Source: Torulaspora globosa
Lineage: Eukaryota > Ascomycota > Saccharomycetes > Saccharomycetales > Saccharomycetaceae
Assembly: GCF_014133895.1 (NCBI RefSeq)
Contig: NC_050730.1
Coordinates: forward strand, 930,001 to 994,000
Length of the DNA: 64,000 bases
Direction: 5' to 3'
Shown: in pieces, positions 24,764-34,219 of the stretch
How the letters are laid out: the number at the start of each line of letters is the position of its first letter
How positions within the stretch are numbered: position 1 is the stretch's first letter
The notes under the pieces: model-generated
Told to the model about the DNA's origin: nothing
What the model saw: only the letters and a program-made list of their open reading frames with translations
Databases searched by the model: none
Position numbers and translations under genes: made by a program

Positions 24764-26806
24764 GTGATGTTTAAGAAACAGAGGCATCCGGATCCGTTTG
24801 CGCATTTAATGAGTGCAGAGGCGTCGCAGTCGCGCGAGCCGCACCTTGAAGGGAAGGATGGTGACATCACGGAACATGAGTATGTGTCGCCGTTTAGGGA
24901 TCAGGAGACAGTAGCAGCAGCACAGAGGAGGCGGATGGCGAGGTATCCAACGACGAGTGCCAGCTCTGCGTATGCGACAGCGAAACCCGAGGAGCTGGGG
25001 TACCGTAAGATCAAGCAGAGCGAGAAACGTGCGAAGGACATCCAGTTTCCGACGTATCTGCAGGAGAATGAGAGAAAGCAGTTAGTGGAGTTGAGGGAGC
25101 TGGAGGCGAAGGAGGCTCACTTGCAGTATCTGAAAGATTCGCAGCGCATTTACACCGAGGAAGAGCTGAGACAGAAGAGCGAGGAGCCTGCCGAGGCAAG
25201 GGAGCCTGTGGTAGAGGAGGCCGGTGAAGTTGAGCAGGAAGGTGAACCCCAAGGGCCAACGGTGGAAGAGACTGTTGAGGCCGAGACAGAGGAGCCTGTG
25301 GTAGAGGAGCCGGGTGATGCCAAGCAAGAAGGTGAAACCCAAGGGCCAACGGTGGAGGAGACTACTGAAGGTGAACAACTGGGTGAGGCTCAAGAACCAA
25401 CGGTGGAGGAGACTACTGAAGGTGGACAACAGGGCGAAGCTCAAGAACCAACGGTGCAGGAGACTACTGAAGGTGGACAACAGGGTGAAGCTCAAGAACC
25501 AACGGTGGAGGAGACTACTGAAGGTGGACAACAGGGCGAAGCTCAAGAACCAACGGTGAAGGCGGCTGATGAAGAGCGTCCAGCGAAAGGTCGCCCAGCT
25601 GCGGCGAGACTAGCGGATCCTTTAAAAGTCCCCATGGTTATTATTCCCGTCCAAGACCACAAGCCTTTCTTGAAAAAACTTTTTAAATCGGCACCAGCCC
25701 CAGTCCCAAATCCAGTCGCTTCTCCCGATGACCCAGAAGAAGTAGTGAAAACCGCCGATGGTGGCTACTTAACTAAGGCTGTGTACGATCAAGTGTCGGC
25801 CCAGGATCAAGAACACAAGCAATGGGTAGCAAACTACTCCGAGCAGCAAAAGCAAAAGTATGATGACAAAAGGGCCGGCTCGAACAGGAGAATAAATAGT
25901 TTGAGGGAAGAGATTAAACAGATCAAGGAGTCAATGGAAGAGCTTCGCAAGGAAACGGACGCCAAAATTGACGTCAAAGAAAACGAATTAACACGTCGAC
26001 TACTTCAACTAGTGGATGTTCACGTTAGAGAAAAGAATAAGATTTTCAAAGAAACAGAATTGATCAAAAAACAGAAAATGTCCGACAAGGATTCCATGGT
26101 TGATAAGCAAAACGGTGTACAAAAGGAGATTACTGAATTGAACGAGCAGAAAGCCCAGGCACAGGCAGAGTACATTCAATGGTCAAATGATTTAGCTGAC
26201 TTATCGGCACACATCGATGCAAAAATCGCCAAGTTAGCCGATGTCGACAGAAAGCAGGCCAAGACCGCTGCCGATATCGAAAGATTAGAAAAGGAGAAAC
26301 TGTCGCTCCTCAACGAGGCCGAAATGCATGATGCAAAACATGCGCAGAATACCGAAGTCATTGAAGGAGCCGAGAAAAAGACCTATTTGCCCAAGATCAA
26401 TGAAATTGATGGCCAAATTTCAATACTCTTAACTCAATTGACAAGTGTCAAACAACAATGCGCCAATGAAAGAGCTGAGCTATCTGCCATTACAAAGAGA
26501 CTAGAGCAAGAACGTATTGCTCATGAGGAGAAGTTGAGGTTGGAGGCGGAAGAACGTAAACGTAAAGAGGAAGATCTTTTAGGTAAGCAAAGACAGGAAC
26601 TGGAGAGTAAAGCTCAAGAAGCCAGATTAAAGCATGAAGAGGAGATGAGAAAACTGAGGGAGGACTACACTGAGCTTCAAAACAAATTCAAGGAGCAGCA
26701 GCAGGAGAAGAAAAAGGCTCTCGCCTTCGCCAATGACCAAAGGAATGCCACCCGAGACAGTTCGCTCTATGAATATGGTACCGAGGAAGAAATATTGAGC
26801 GTTTGA
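24764..26806 (+). CDS. YGR130C: Eisosome-associated coiled-coil protein, YGR130C homologue
   Basis: A 680-residue, highly charged protein. The N-terminus holds the family's YATAKPEELGYRKIKQSEKRAKDIQFPTYL region. Residues about 130-275 are acidic and repetitive, with four exact-length 17-residue units (core PTVEETTEGGQQGEAQE) encoded by a 51-base tandem repeat. Residues about 330-655 form a long coiled coil. S. cerevisiae Ygr130c (816 residues) localises to eisosomes and is phosphorylated; its molecular role is not defined. Location beside NCE102/FHN1 and the YPR148C homologue agrees with the merged order YGR131W-YGR130C and YPR149W-YPR148C. The repeat copy number is likely to vary between strains. 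Confidence 0.92.
   Translation: MMFKKQRHPDPFAHLMSAEASQSREPHLEGKDGDITEHEYVSPFRDQETVAAAQRRRMARYPTTSASSAYATAKPEELGYRKIKQSEKRAKDIQFPTYLQENERKQLVELRELEAKEAHLQYLKDSQRIYTEEELRQKSEEPAEAREPVVEEAGEVEQEGEPQGPTVEETVEAETEEPVVEEPGDAKQEGETQGPTVEETTEGEQLGEAQEPTVEETTEGGQQGEAQEPTVQETTEGGQQGEAQEPTVEETTEGGQQGEAQEPTVKAADEERPAKGRPAAARLADPLKVPMVIIPVQDHKPFLKKLFKSAPAPVPNPVASPDDPEEVVKTADGGYLTKAVYDQVSAQDQEHKQWVANYSEQQKQKYDDKRAGSNRRINSLREEIKQIKESMEELRKETDAKIDVKENELTRRLLQLVDVHVREKNKIFKETELIKKQKMSDKDSMVDKQNGVQKEITELNEQKAQAQAEYIQWSNDLADLSAHIDAKIAKLADVDRKQAKTAADIERLEKEKLSLLNEAEMHDAKHAQNTEVIEGAEKKTYLPKINEIDGQISILLTQLTSVKQQCANERAELSAITKRLEQERIAHEEKLRLEAEERKRKEEDLLGKQRQELESKAQEARLKHEEEMRKLREDYTELQNKFKEQQQEKKKALAFANDQRNATRDSSLYEYGTEEEILSV
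25346..25557 (+). repeat. 51-base coding minisatellite, four units plus a short partial
   Basis: The marker CCAACGGTG recurs at 25346, 25397, 25448, 25499 and 25550, exactly 51 bases apart. Units differ by few bases. Each encodes a 17-residue acidic unit, so copy changes keep the frame. Degenerate relatives of the unit extend upstream to about 25200. Confidence 0.95.
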
Positions 26807-26995
26807 TCATGAAGCCCTCTCAGTTACAGGGCATTGTATTATATGATTCTTTTACTAATTTTGTATATTATAGTTTTTTAATACTATGGTTGATATTAAT
26901 TCTCGCCCTTAAGCGGGAACAGCTTGAAAGTCAGACTTACAAGAAGTTGACCTTCCTCGTACTGGCGAAAGAGAGCAGCAGCTTAAATATACACG

Positions 26996-28156
26996 ATGTC
27001 AGGCTATTTCTCCGGTTTTTCATTTAACAAGATCACAGATTCGATCAGCAATGCTGCTCATAAGACGCAGGATACTTTAAATAATGCTATTGCTAATGTC
27101 AGTGATCCCCACACTAAGTTGTCTCTGAAAGCTCGCACAAGATACCTACAGGAGTCTTTTGGGACTGTTGGGGAGATTAGTAAATTGCCACCGCAATATC
27201 AATCTCTGGAAAGAAAAGTTGACGCTCTTGAGAAATGCCTGAAGAGAATGTTGTTGGTCACTAGGACCTTCGAGATTGAAGGTTACGATTATCCACCAAA
27301 TTTGACTGAATCGATCTCCGATTGGTGGTCACTGAATAAGGACGGATGGTTCAGTTCTTCGTCCAAGAAATCTCAAAAGACCAAGGTTGATGCATCTGAC
27401 GCGTTCCTGCCTCATTCCTTCGCTCATGCCATCAGTAAGGCTGCTCATGACTGTAACGTGGTGTTCAAAGATTTGCAAGAGGAAGAAGAGGGTGAAGAAG
27501 AAGACGAGGATGTGGTCAACATAACTGAGATGTTTGATTCTTGGTCGAAGTGCTACAAGAACATCGACCTGGGTAAATCTGAAATGGATTCGATAATTGT
27601 TAAGGAGTTTAACAATAAAATTGAGAAGCTTATCAATCAAGACTTCAAAAGAGCCCATGATTTACGTAAGAAAGTTGAAAATTCACGACTAAAATTTGAC
27701 ACGGTCCGCTATGAGATGAAATTGAAGGAAGAGAAGGTCGGCTTGTCGACCAAAACTAAGGACTCAAGCGGTGCTGAGACGGATTTGAAAACAGATGATG
27801 CTGCGACAGCGAAGATTAACATCGAAGAAGCTGCCGCGGAAGATAAATCGGAAAAGGCCGCTGGAGACAATGCTGCCAATGAAACTGGTGACGCTGCGCC
27901 TGAAGCCGAGGCCACGTTGGACACTGAGCATGCTGCCAACATCGAGGACGCCAAACTATTGGAAGAACTTGAGGATGAATTTGTCTCCAATACAACGGCT
28001 GCCGTCGAGGCCATGGGTGAAATTAGCGAATGTTCGGAGATTCTCAGTCTGGCTAAACTGTTCCAAAATTTCCAGCTCGTCTACTACAGACAATGTGTGC
28101 AGGAAATCGAGGCAAGTTTGAAGACACTGAGTGGACTTGAAGGTGAAAATAGCTAG
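26996..28156 (+). CDS. YPR148C: BAR-domain protein, YPR148C homologue
   Basis: A 386-residue protein starting MSGYFSGFSFNKITDSI, followed by AAHKTQDTLNNA, LPPQYQ and a GYDYPPNLTESISDWWSLNK block, all close to S. cerevisiae Ypr148c. Two helical regions (about 40-160 and 190-250) and a C-terminal helix (about 320-380) make up a fungal BAR-type domain (BAR_2), interrupted by an acidic low-complexity segment. It is shorter than the 435-residue S. cerevisiae protein mainly in the acidic parts. A membrane-curvature role is expected from the family, but the cellular function is not established. Its stop codon is separated from that of the convergent SYF2 gene by one base. Confidence 0.93.
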   Translation: MSGYFSGFSFNKITDSISNAAHKTQDTLNNAIANVSDPHTKLSLKARTRYLQESFGTVGEISKLPPQYQSLERKVDALEKCLKRMLLVTRTFEIEGYDYPPNLTESISDWWSLNKDGWFSSSSKKSQKTKVDASDAFLPHSFAHAISKAAHDCNVVFKDLQEEEEGEEEDEDVVNITEMFDSWSKCYKNIDLGKSEMDSIIVKEFNNKIEKLINQDFKRAHDLRKKVENSRLKFDTVRYEMKLKEEKVGLSTKTKDSSGAETDLKTDDAATAKINIEEAAAEDKSEKAAGDNAANETGDAAPEAEATLDTEHAANIEDAKLLEELEDEFVSNTTAAVEAMGEISECSEILSLAKLFQNFQLVYYRQCVQEIEASLKTLSGLEGENS

Positions 28157-28157
28157 T

Positions 28158-28742
28158 CTAGCGCTCCACGTCCTTTACTTGTCTATCTAGCTTCTCATTA
28201 AATTGTTTGTTCTTGTCATTGATGTATCCACCGGGAGTAGCTTGCACATTTCTCCTTTCCATCTCCTTTTTCCGTGCCAGATATCTCTCTTTCGAAGTTC
28301 TTTCTAGATCGCTAGCCAGCCGGTTGACTAGCTGCCTATCGTCACTGATTTTTATCTTGCCTGTCTTTTGATCTTTCTGGATTTTGGCAGATTTTGGCGT
28401 TCCAGCATATTTCCTAAACTTGCTTAACTGCTTGTCGTATGCATATTTAGCCAGTTCCTGTAGGTTTGCGCCCTCTTTCTTGGCCTCTTTCTCCTGCAGT
28501 TTCTTTTCCCAGTTTTCGTATTCCCTTATAGTGTAACCCATCAACTTTTCCCTGCGTCTTTCAGCGCTATCCTGCGAAGACCGGTCCTCGCTCTCATCCG
28601 CCTCCATCTTGTAGACTCTTGGCCTCTTTATTTTAGCCTGCTCCTTGGCTTCCCTTTCGGCGATCTTTCCGATTTTGATCGAGACCTCAAAGCTTCGCCT
28701 CTTAAGTTCTTTAAATCGTTGTTCATAGTCCTCCAGACTCAT
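28158..28742 (-). CDS. SYF2: Pre-mRNA-splicing factor Syf2
   Basis: From the ATG at 28742 the product has 194 residues. It begins MSLEDYEQRFKELKRRSFEVSIKI and is basic and helical. The conserved C-terminus (QKDQKTGKIKISDDRQLVNRLA, then INDKNKQFNEKLDR) matches Syf2 of S. cerevisiae (YGR129W, 215 residues). Syf2 is a component of the Prp19-associated NineTeen complex and acts with Isy1 and Prp17 in the spliceosome. The frame is open 23 codons further upstream, but the extra residues are not Syf2-like. The gene is divergent from UTP8 and convergent with the YPR148C homologue. Confidence 0.92.
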   Translation of the reverse strand: MSLEDYEQRFKELKRRSFEVSIKIGKIAEREAKEQAKIKRPRVYKMEADESEDRSSQDSAERRREKLMGYTIREYENWEKKLQEKEAKKEGANLQELAKYAYDKQLSKFRKYAGTPKSAKIQKDQKTGKIKISDDRQLVNRLASDLERTSKERYLARKKEMERRNVQATPGGYINDKNKQFNEKLDRQVKDVER

Positions 28743-28955
28743 AGCCACCTCAGAGAAGCCAACCTGAACGAGACCATTATATAGTGAAGCTGTTATCTGC
28801 AATCCTTTCAACTTGGTAGTCCTTTAGCGATGAGATGGGTCGTTATAGACGAATGTCTTAATTAAGCTTGAAAAATTTGAGATGAGCTACAAGACGATGA
28901 AGATCACAATAAAAGCGATCAAAATTGTACGATCTCAGCCGTCAATTGAGCTCCA
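28743..28955. promoter_or_regulatory. SYF2-UTP8 divergent promoter with PAC and RRPE
   Basis: A PAC element GCGATGAG is at 28827-28834, and an RRPE-like TGAAAAATTTG is at 28869-28879. A second PAC core, GATGAG, follows at about 28881-28886. This pairing marks ribosome-biogenesis genes and fits UTP8, which starts at 28956. Confidence 0.82.
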
Positions 28956-30920
28956 ATGCCGTCACTCTCTCAATCTTTCAGAATAGCTGTTCTGCCTAGA
29001 GTGTCGTCCCTATCTAACTTCGATGTTCAGGCGAATAATCTGCAAGTAGCCGGCGACATTGAGCCCATCTCTAATAAGATAACCATTGGAATTTCTGAGT
29101 CGGCAATATCACAATATGTTTTGAATCCTACCCCCAAATTAGTGCTGAGCGTTCCAATACCATCCACTACAATGGTAACCGCCTGTGACGTGAGCCAGAC
29201 CAGCGATGCACAGCAAACAACAGATATATGGTGCTATTCTCTCCAGGCTGGAAAGGTCCACACTTTAAATGTGGCCAGCAGAAAGGGGGAGGACGAAAGC
29301 CTGGCGAATCTAGAGCTCGGTGCCAAGATTAAGATGAAGGACCAAGTTGTCGGCATTCGGATCAACGCTAAGGATAAAGCTATTGTAGTAGTGCTGAAAT
29401 GTGGCCTGATTCAGTTTTATGACTTCCAGTTGACGTTGCTGCACTCGTTGGATATGTCCTATCCTGATGTTGGCTTTATAAAGTTCTTCCAGGAGCATAA
29501 AAAGGACTTCTTATTCGTCTTGTGCAGTTTACCAGGTAATAAAATATGCTTCAAGCTTTTTGAGTTGAATTTGCCCAATTACAACCAGGTACCAGTCAAG
29601 GAGTTGAGCTCGGTAACTTTGGAGGACTTTTCGCTAAAAGAGTCAAAGATTTGCTACCAGTCTGGTAGGCTCTACAGATTGGTTAATAACAAGGTGCTAA
29701 CTTATGCTCTTCCACAATGCCAGCTGGTACAAACGGCTGAGCTTCCCATGGTAAAAGAAGCGGCTGTCATCTCCATTCAGCCTATTTCGACCAATAGGAT
29801 TTTGGTTACAGCTGACAATAAGGTATTTCTATTGGATCTCTCTCACAACTCCACTCTATTCTCTAGAGAACTGTCCCATCTAAAGACTTTTCAATTACTC
29901 AAATCTGCAGTCATCGACTCTCACGAACAATCTGCGAGTTCCAACCAGAGGACGTTCGCTATCGGTGTCGGTACCAAGAGCGGCAAGAATCCTACCTCAT
30001 CGTTAGAGATCATAAACGTGGATGTCGGAACAGGCACTCTCAAAGATTCGCTAGGTAAGGGGTTTAACGTGTCTAATGAACCCTCTTCCCATGCATTAAA
30101 ACCGCTGTTCAGCGACGATGAAGGTGAAATTGATGAAGACGAACGGAATCTTCGAGACTTCAATTTTAAGGCAATTTATCAAACTCTGGAGAGAAACACC
30201 AATAGCGTGTCTTCTTTCGATCGAATTTTCCAACGTGAGCTCAATATAGAAAAGGAACATTACACAGAAGCAGACAGATTCATATGTGACGTCGAGTTTC
30301 TGAGCAAGGTAGTGCATCTTATATTGAAAAATTTCAAAGAGGAATATCCAAAGGCATTAACATTTTTGCTCACTCATCCACTATTTCCAGTTGATTGTAC
30401 GCCCAATTTGTTTGCACGACTAAGGGAGCATCCAAGACTCTTCAAGCAAGCCATTGTAACGTGTCCTAACCTGCCTCTGAAGGAGCTTCTTTCTGAGCTG
30501 TTTTCTATTAGAAACAGAGAGCTGTCGTTAGATATCTCGATAAGAATCCTTCAAGATTACACAAGTGACATGATTAAACAGGAGATGAAAGGGCTGAGCA
30601 AGGTTGACATACAGAATTTTATCGATTTCATAATATCCTCCCGCGACGACGAGGTCATACGAAACAGTCGCCAGCTATTTCAGCTTCTATCTCTCGTCCT
30701 CGACTCTATTGGTCTTTTTGCTCTGGATCTTCTGCTATTAAATCGTCTCTCTGAGTACATCGACAGCCGAGTCGTCATTGCTGAAAGAAACAGCAAGCTA
30801 TGCGATTTAATTGATGATAGACAAAGCTCCCGCGGGTACTATAAATCCGGGACTTATGCGACCGGCACACAGGGGGAAGCAGCTCCAAAATATCAAGTCG
30901 AATTTTTGGAGCTTTCATAG
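28956..30920 (+). CDS. UTP8: Nucleolar protein Utp8 (t-UTP/UTP-A, tRNA export)
   Basis: A 654-residue protein starting MPSLSQSFRIAVLPRVSSLSNF, closely matching the start of S. cerevisiae Utp8 (713 residues). The N-terminal two thirds look like a beta-propeller-type region; an acidic loop (SDDEGEIDEDE, near residue 385) separates it from a helical C-terminus. Utp8 is part of the t-UTP subcomplex of the small-subunit processome and has also been implicated in nuclear tRNA export. PAC and RRPE promoter elements support co-regulation with rRNA-processing genes. Position next to SYF2 matches YGR129W-YGR128C. Confidence 0.94.
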   Translation: MPSLSQSFRIAVLPRVSSLSNFDVQANNLQVAGDIEPISNKITIGISESAISQYVLNPTPKLVLSVPIPSTTMVTACDVSQTSDAQQTTDIWCYSLQAGKVHTLNVASRKGEDESLANLELGAKIKMKDQVVGIRINAKDKAIVVVLKCGLIQFYDFQLTLLHSLDMSYPDVGFIKFFQEHKKDFLFVLCSLPGNKICFKLFELNLPNYNQVPVKELSSVTLEDFSLKESKICYQSGRLYRLVNNKVLTYALPQCQLVQTAELPMVKEAAVISIQPISTNRILVTADNKVFLLDLSHNSTLFSRELSHLKTFQLLKSAVIDSHEQSASSNQRTFAIGVGTKSGKNPTSSLEIINVDVGTGTLKDSLGKGFNVSNEPSSHALKPLFSDDEGEIDEDERNLRDFNFKAIYQTLERNTNSVSSFDRIFQRELNIEKEHYTEADRFICDVEFLSKVVHLILKNFKEEYPKALTFLLTHPLFPVDCTPNLFARLREHPRLFKQAIVTCPNLPLKELLSELFSIRNRELSLDISIRILQDYTSDMIKQEMKGLSKVDIQNFIDFIISSRDDEVIRNSRQLFQLLSLVLDSIGLFALDLLLLNRLSEYIDSRVVIAERNSKLCDLIDDRQSSRGYYKSGTYATGTQGEAAPKYQVEFLELS

Positions 30921-31173
30921 CACAAGCTCAAATTCTCGCTGCATAGATAGATATTGTGTACTAACCGTCGTGAGTAAACAGCGATCTTGGATAATAGTCA
31001 TCAGATGAGGCAGAATCAATGGCACAGGCTATTAATGCATGATTGCCCAAGCAGAGCTTTTAGAAGAGCTTATTATCTTGAAGTTTGCTGTCCAGCGCTA
31101 TAACAGACCATCGAATACCGTATATCGAAGTTGATAAATTTCAGCAAATCAAGAAAAGACAGTAAAAGGTGGT

Positions 31174-32109
31174 ATGGCAATCAGAGCGTATCTTAAATCA
31201 ACATATCCAACTTCAATCATACACCTTAAGAGCATTAATTTACGGGCAAGAGCAGAATGTCCTTTGTTTGTGTGGATTCCCGGAAATCCTGGATTGATGG
31301 AGTATTATGAAGAGTTTTTGATGCTTGTACATCGCCACCGCCCAGATTGGGAGGTCTTGGGGATATCCCATGCTGGATTCAATACGGTTGAGCCTGTCGA
31401 GGAGCGGAGGAAGGACGGCAATGTCGTTTTCTCGCTGGAGCAGCAGATTGATCATAAGCTCGAGATAATTCGAGAATTTTCCTCTCCTAATAGGCCATTG
31501 ATTATCATGGGCCACTCAGTGGGTGCCTATATGGTACAGAAGATTGCGATGTCTGAGAAACTTGTTGGGAAAGTGATTAGAACTGGGTTACTGACGCCCA
31601 CCATATTAGACATCCATACCTCTGAGCGGGGACGTTTATTGAGCAGAGCGTTTTACTGGCTAAGAAGCCTACCAACTTTGGCTGGATGGGGCTCTAGTCT
31701 TTTATTTGATTGTTTTTTACCATCTTTGGTGACCAAGACTTTGTTATCAATTGCTATGGGATGTGGTCTGAAGAGTTCACCCGTATTGGCGACTGAGAAA
31801 CTTGTCAAGAACAGCAAGTTTATCAAGCAGGCTTTAGGACTCGCCGCATTCGAAATGCAAGAAATAAGGACCGATTGGGAGTTTCAAAGAGATTTTATCA
31901 ACCACTGCAACAAGAACAAAATATCAACATGGTTACTGTTTAGCAACTCGGACCATTGGGTAGCTGAATCCACCAGAGAGGATCTAATAAGGTTCTACGA
32001 CCAGAATTATGATCAAGATAGGGTCACGATTCATGTGTGTGACATCCCGCATTCTTTTGTTTTAAAACATTCCAAATACTTAGTTGATAACTTCTTTGTT
32101 GAAAGCTAG
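31174..32109 (+). CDS. YPR147C: Lipid-droplet-associated hydrolase family protein, YPR147C homologue
   Basis: A 311-residue alpha/beta hydrolase. The oxyanion region IPGNPG is at 35-40, and the nucleophile elbow GHSVGAY is at 113-119 with Ser115. A likely catalytic histidine is in IPHSFVLKH near the end. The family is LDAH/lipid droplet-associated hydrolase; S. cerevisiae Ypr147c (304 residues) has reported triacylglycerol lipase and ester hydrolase activity and associates with lipid droplets. The stop codon overlaps the stop codon of the convergent YGR127W homologue within one CTAG palindrome. Confidence 0.93.
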   Translation: MAIRAYLKSTYPTSIIHLKSINLRARAECPLFVWIPGNPGLMEYYEEFLMLVHRHRPDWEVLGISHAGFNTVEPVEERRKDGNVVFSLEQQIDHKLEIIREFSSPNRPLIIMGHSVGAYMVQKIAMSEKLVGKVIRTGLLTPTILDIHTSERGRLLSRAFYWLRSLPTLAGWGSSLLFDCFLPSLVTKTLLSIAMGCGLKSSPVLATEKLVKNSKFIKQALGLAAFEMQEIRTDWEFQRDFINHCNKNKISTWLLFSNSDHWVAESTREDLIRFYDQNYDQDRVTIHVCDIPHSFVLKHSKYLVDNFFVES

Positions 32110-33038
32110 CGCTGCAGGTCAAAATCATACCTGTTTTCAGTCTTCGTTCGATGTGAATCAAACTGCTGCGCGTCCAGATCACAGTCATGGATTATTCTCT
32201 CCACGTAAGTGATATGAGAGCGATCCTTGCTCACGAGAATGAGTGTCTGTGAACGAGTACCATAGTAAGTACCGATAGGAACTGAAGTTCCGAGGTCATC
32301 ATTAGCGGAGACTTTTAGAGGTGGGACAAAGACTGTCCTCATGGCTAACTCTGCAGCCTTTTCGTGGCGAATCTCATAGTCTTCTCGCTGAAGAGAATTT
32401 ACTGACGCAACTTCGAAAAGTTTCTGTATCAGCGATTCTTCGCTCCCGACGTTGGTATCTGCAACCAGTTTGCGTAACGTCTGAGCTGCAAGATCGACTT
32501 TCTGCCACCTTGGTCCGTCGCCATGCTCATTCTTGAACTTGTCGTTGGACACCACCATGTACTCATCGTCATTTTCTCGAAGCACTTGGAAAGTGTCTCC
32601 CAGTGAATCGATAATTACGTATTCGCCCTTAGTGCAATCTCCATAGAAAAAATTGAAGTCGCCAGTATCCTTTAAACTGGGCAACTGCTGGCAATATTTC
32701 TCGTATGAATTCCACTCATCGAAGCTGGATTCTGAAGCCGAAAGAAATGTCGTTGGAATTTTGCCTCTGGATCTCATGCAGAGAGCTGGCCTCGCCTTAC
32801 TTGGATCACTCAATCTCAAATTCAAAATCGTGGCAATTCTGCCATTTCTATTCACACCAATCCATGTACCAAAATCTTTCTGTGACAGCGGCCTCAGAGC
32901 CACATCACAAGGGGATAGAACGTAGTTATCACGTCGCCAAGCAGCAGCTCCTGCCTTTCTAGCGAAGAATTCGTCCCTATTTGAAAGCAACACTAAGTCA
33001 TAGTTTGGATGGGCTCTAGTGGCCATTAAAATGCACAT
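32106..33038 (-). CDS. YGR127W: TANGO2/NRDE-family protein, YGR127W homologue
   Basis: A 310-residue protein with the family hallmarks at its N-terminus: MCILMATRAHPNYDLVLLSNRDEF, where NRDE names the family and Cys2 sits where an Ntn-hydrolase nucleophile would be. Further blocks include FGTWIGVNRNGRIATILNLR and GTYYGTRSQTLILV. Human TANGO2 is implicated in heme and lipid/coenzyme A metabolism; the yeast gene has no settled role. It is the expected neighbour of UTP8 and YGR126W. It overlaps the convergent hydrolase gene by four bases. Confidence 0.93.
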   Translation of the reverse strand: MCILMATRAHPNYDLVLLSNRDEFFARKAGAAAWRRDNYVLSPCDVALRPLSQKDFGTWIGVNRNGRIATILNLRLSDPSKARPALCMRSRGKIPTTFLSASESSFDEWNSYEKYCQQLPSLKDTGDFNFFYGDCTKGEYVIIDSLGDTFQVLRENDDEYMVVSNDKFKNEHGDGPRWQKVDLAAQTLRKLVADTNVGSEESLIQKLFEVASVNSLQREDYEIRHEKAAELAMRTVFVPPLKVSANDDLGTSVPIGTYYGTRSQTLILVSKDRSHITYVERIIHDCDLDAQQFDSHRTKTENRYDFDLQR

Positions 33039-33213
33039 CTGGCTGATATTTGTTTTATTTTATTGTCTATTATTAGGGATTATCAAGTGATATACGCTAT
33101 AGCCCGAACTTAAACACTGACGCTTATATTCAAATACATTATAATGGGTTTAGAGAAACGTAAAGGAGCTCCTATCTTGTTAACATCTTGGCATAACAGT
33201 GGCTCTTGATGAA

Positions 33214-33864
33214 TTAATCGAACAGCCGATGCAAGAATCCTTTAAGTCCCTTCTCGTGCTTGTGCTTTTGATACTTCTGAATGGCTTGCTTATTCTTCTC
33301 AATTGCTTGCTGCAAATTATGTGCATTAAGGTAAGCTTGCCCTTGCGATTTTCCATCGCCGCCAACTTGATTTTCCTCGTAATCAGAGGTCTTCCTTCCG
33401 CTGCTCTTTTTTGAAAGCTTTCCGCTGCTCCCTACGGAAGCCCTGGTATCGTTTCTGCTCAGTTCGGTCAAAGTCTTTAGCTTCACCAGGCCAGTCTGGG
33501 TTTCTATTCTGTACTCCTCAGGGAACTGTGTCGCTGCTGCGCCAGCCGATATAGGGTCATTGATGTCGGGAATAGCTTTGGACTTCAGATTCAACCCTTC
33601 CTTTTTCAATGAATCCGCTGTCTCTGCCCTGCCCTGTAATGCATTGTGGGTTACAACCTTCTCAATAGCGTTGGACGCCCTACGGCCCAAAGTTGTGGCA
33701 CCTTCACTAGCTAAGGACTTATGCTCAAATGATTGGACATCCTGGCCGGTAAAGGCTTCCGGCTGATAGGAATCCACAGACGAAATTGACGATATATCAT
33801 CGAAACTATTGCTAGTTCCGCCGCTCCTGGTAGATCTCGTGTCCCTCATCGGATCTTTTCCCAA
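33214..33864 (-). CDS. YGR126W: YGR126W homologue, function unknown
   Basis: A 216-residue hydrophilic protein, Ser-rich and predicted disordered, with a short basic helix at the C-terminus (about 185-216, rich in Lys, His and Gln). Conserved blocks include SSISSVDSYQPEAF near residue 27 and FPEEYRIETQTGLVKLKTL around residue 115. The FPEEY-(R/T)-(I/M)-ET-TGL segment also resembles a segment in the N-terminal tail of the TPO2/3 transporter in this window (FPEEYTMETPTGLVPV). Gene order YGR127W-YGR126W-YGR125W is kept. I do not know a molecular function. Confidence 0.88.
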   Translation of the reverse strand: MGKDPMRDTRSTRSGGTSNSFDDISSISSVDSYQPEAFTGQDVQSFEHKSLASEGATTLGRRASNAIEKVVTHNALQGRAETADSLKKEGLNLKSKAIPDINDPISAGAAATQFPEEYRIETQTGLVKLKTLTELSRNDTRASVGSSGKLSKKSSGRKTSDYEENQVGGDGKSQGQAYLNAHNLQQAIEKNKQAIQKYQKHKHEKGLKGFLHRLFD

Positions 33865-34219
33865 ACCCTTCAGATCTTGCTAAGTTCAGATGGTTGTAAT
33901 TTGTCGAACAGCAGGTTGCATACAAGATGTTTTAAAGATCCTAACGATCTGTAAATGAAATCCTTGCGTTCACAACCCCTGGCCTTTGAGTGGCATGCTC
34001 CGGCCGCATTGCGCGCGGGCATTAATTATATAAATTTTCTTGGCATATTGGCATGGCAACGGCCCATCGAGGTTCGTTGATACTCTTGCTTAGCAAATGG
34101 TCCGTAGGTTGTACGACACCAAGGATTAGATCAATTATGCAGAAAAGCGTGGAATTTCAAAGTTGTTGTGAATGTTGACTATAAATTACACATATGCCTT
34201 GCGCAACCGGTACAAGAGC
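33865..34219. other. Intergenic region upstream of the YGR126W homologue
   Basis: About 355 bases between two leftward genes. It has an AT-rich run with TATAAAT near 34029-34035, plausible as promoter for the YGR126W homologue. No gene is seen. Confidence 0.5.
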
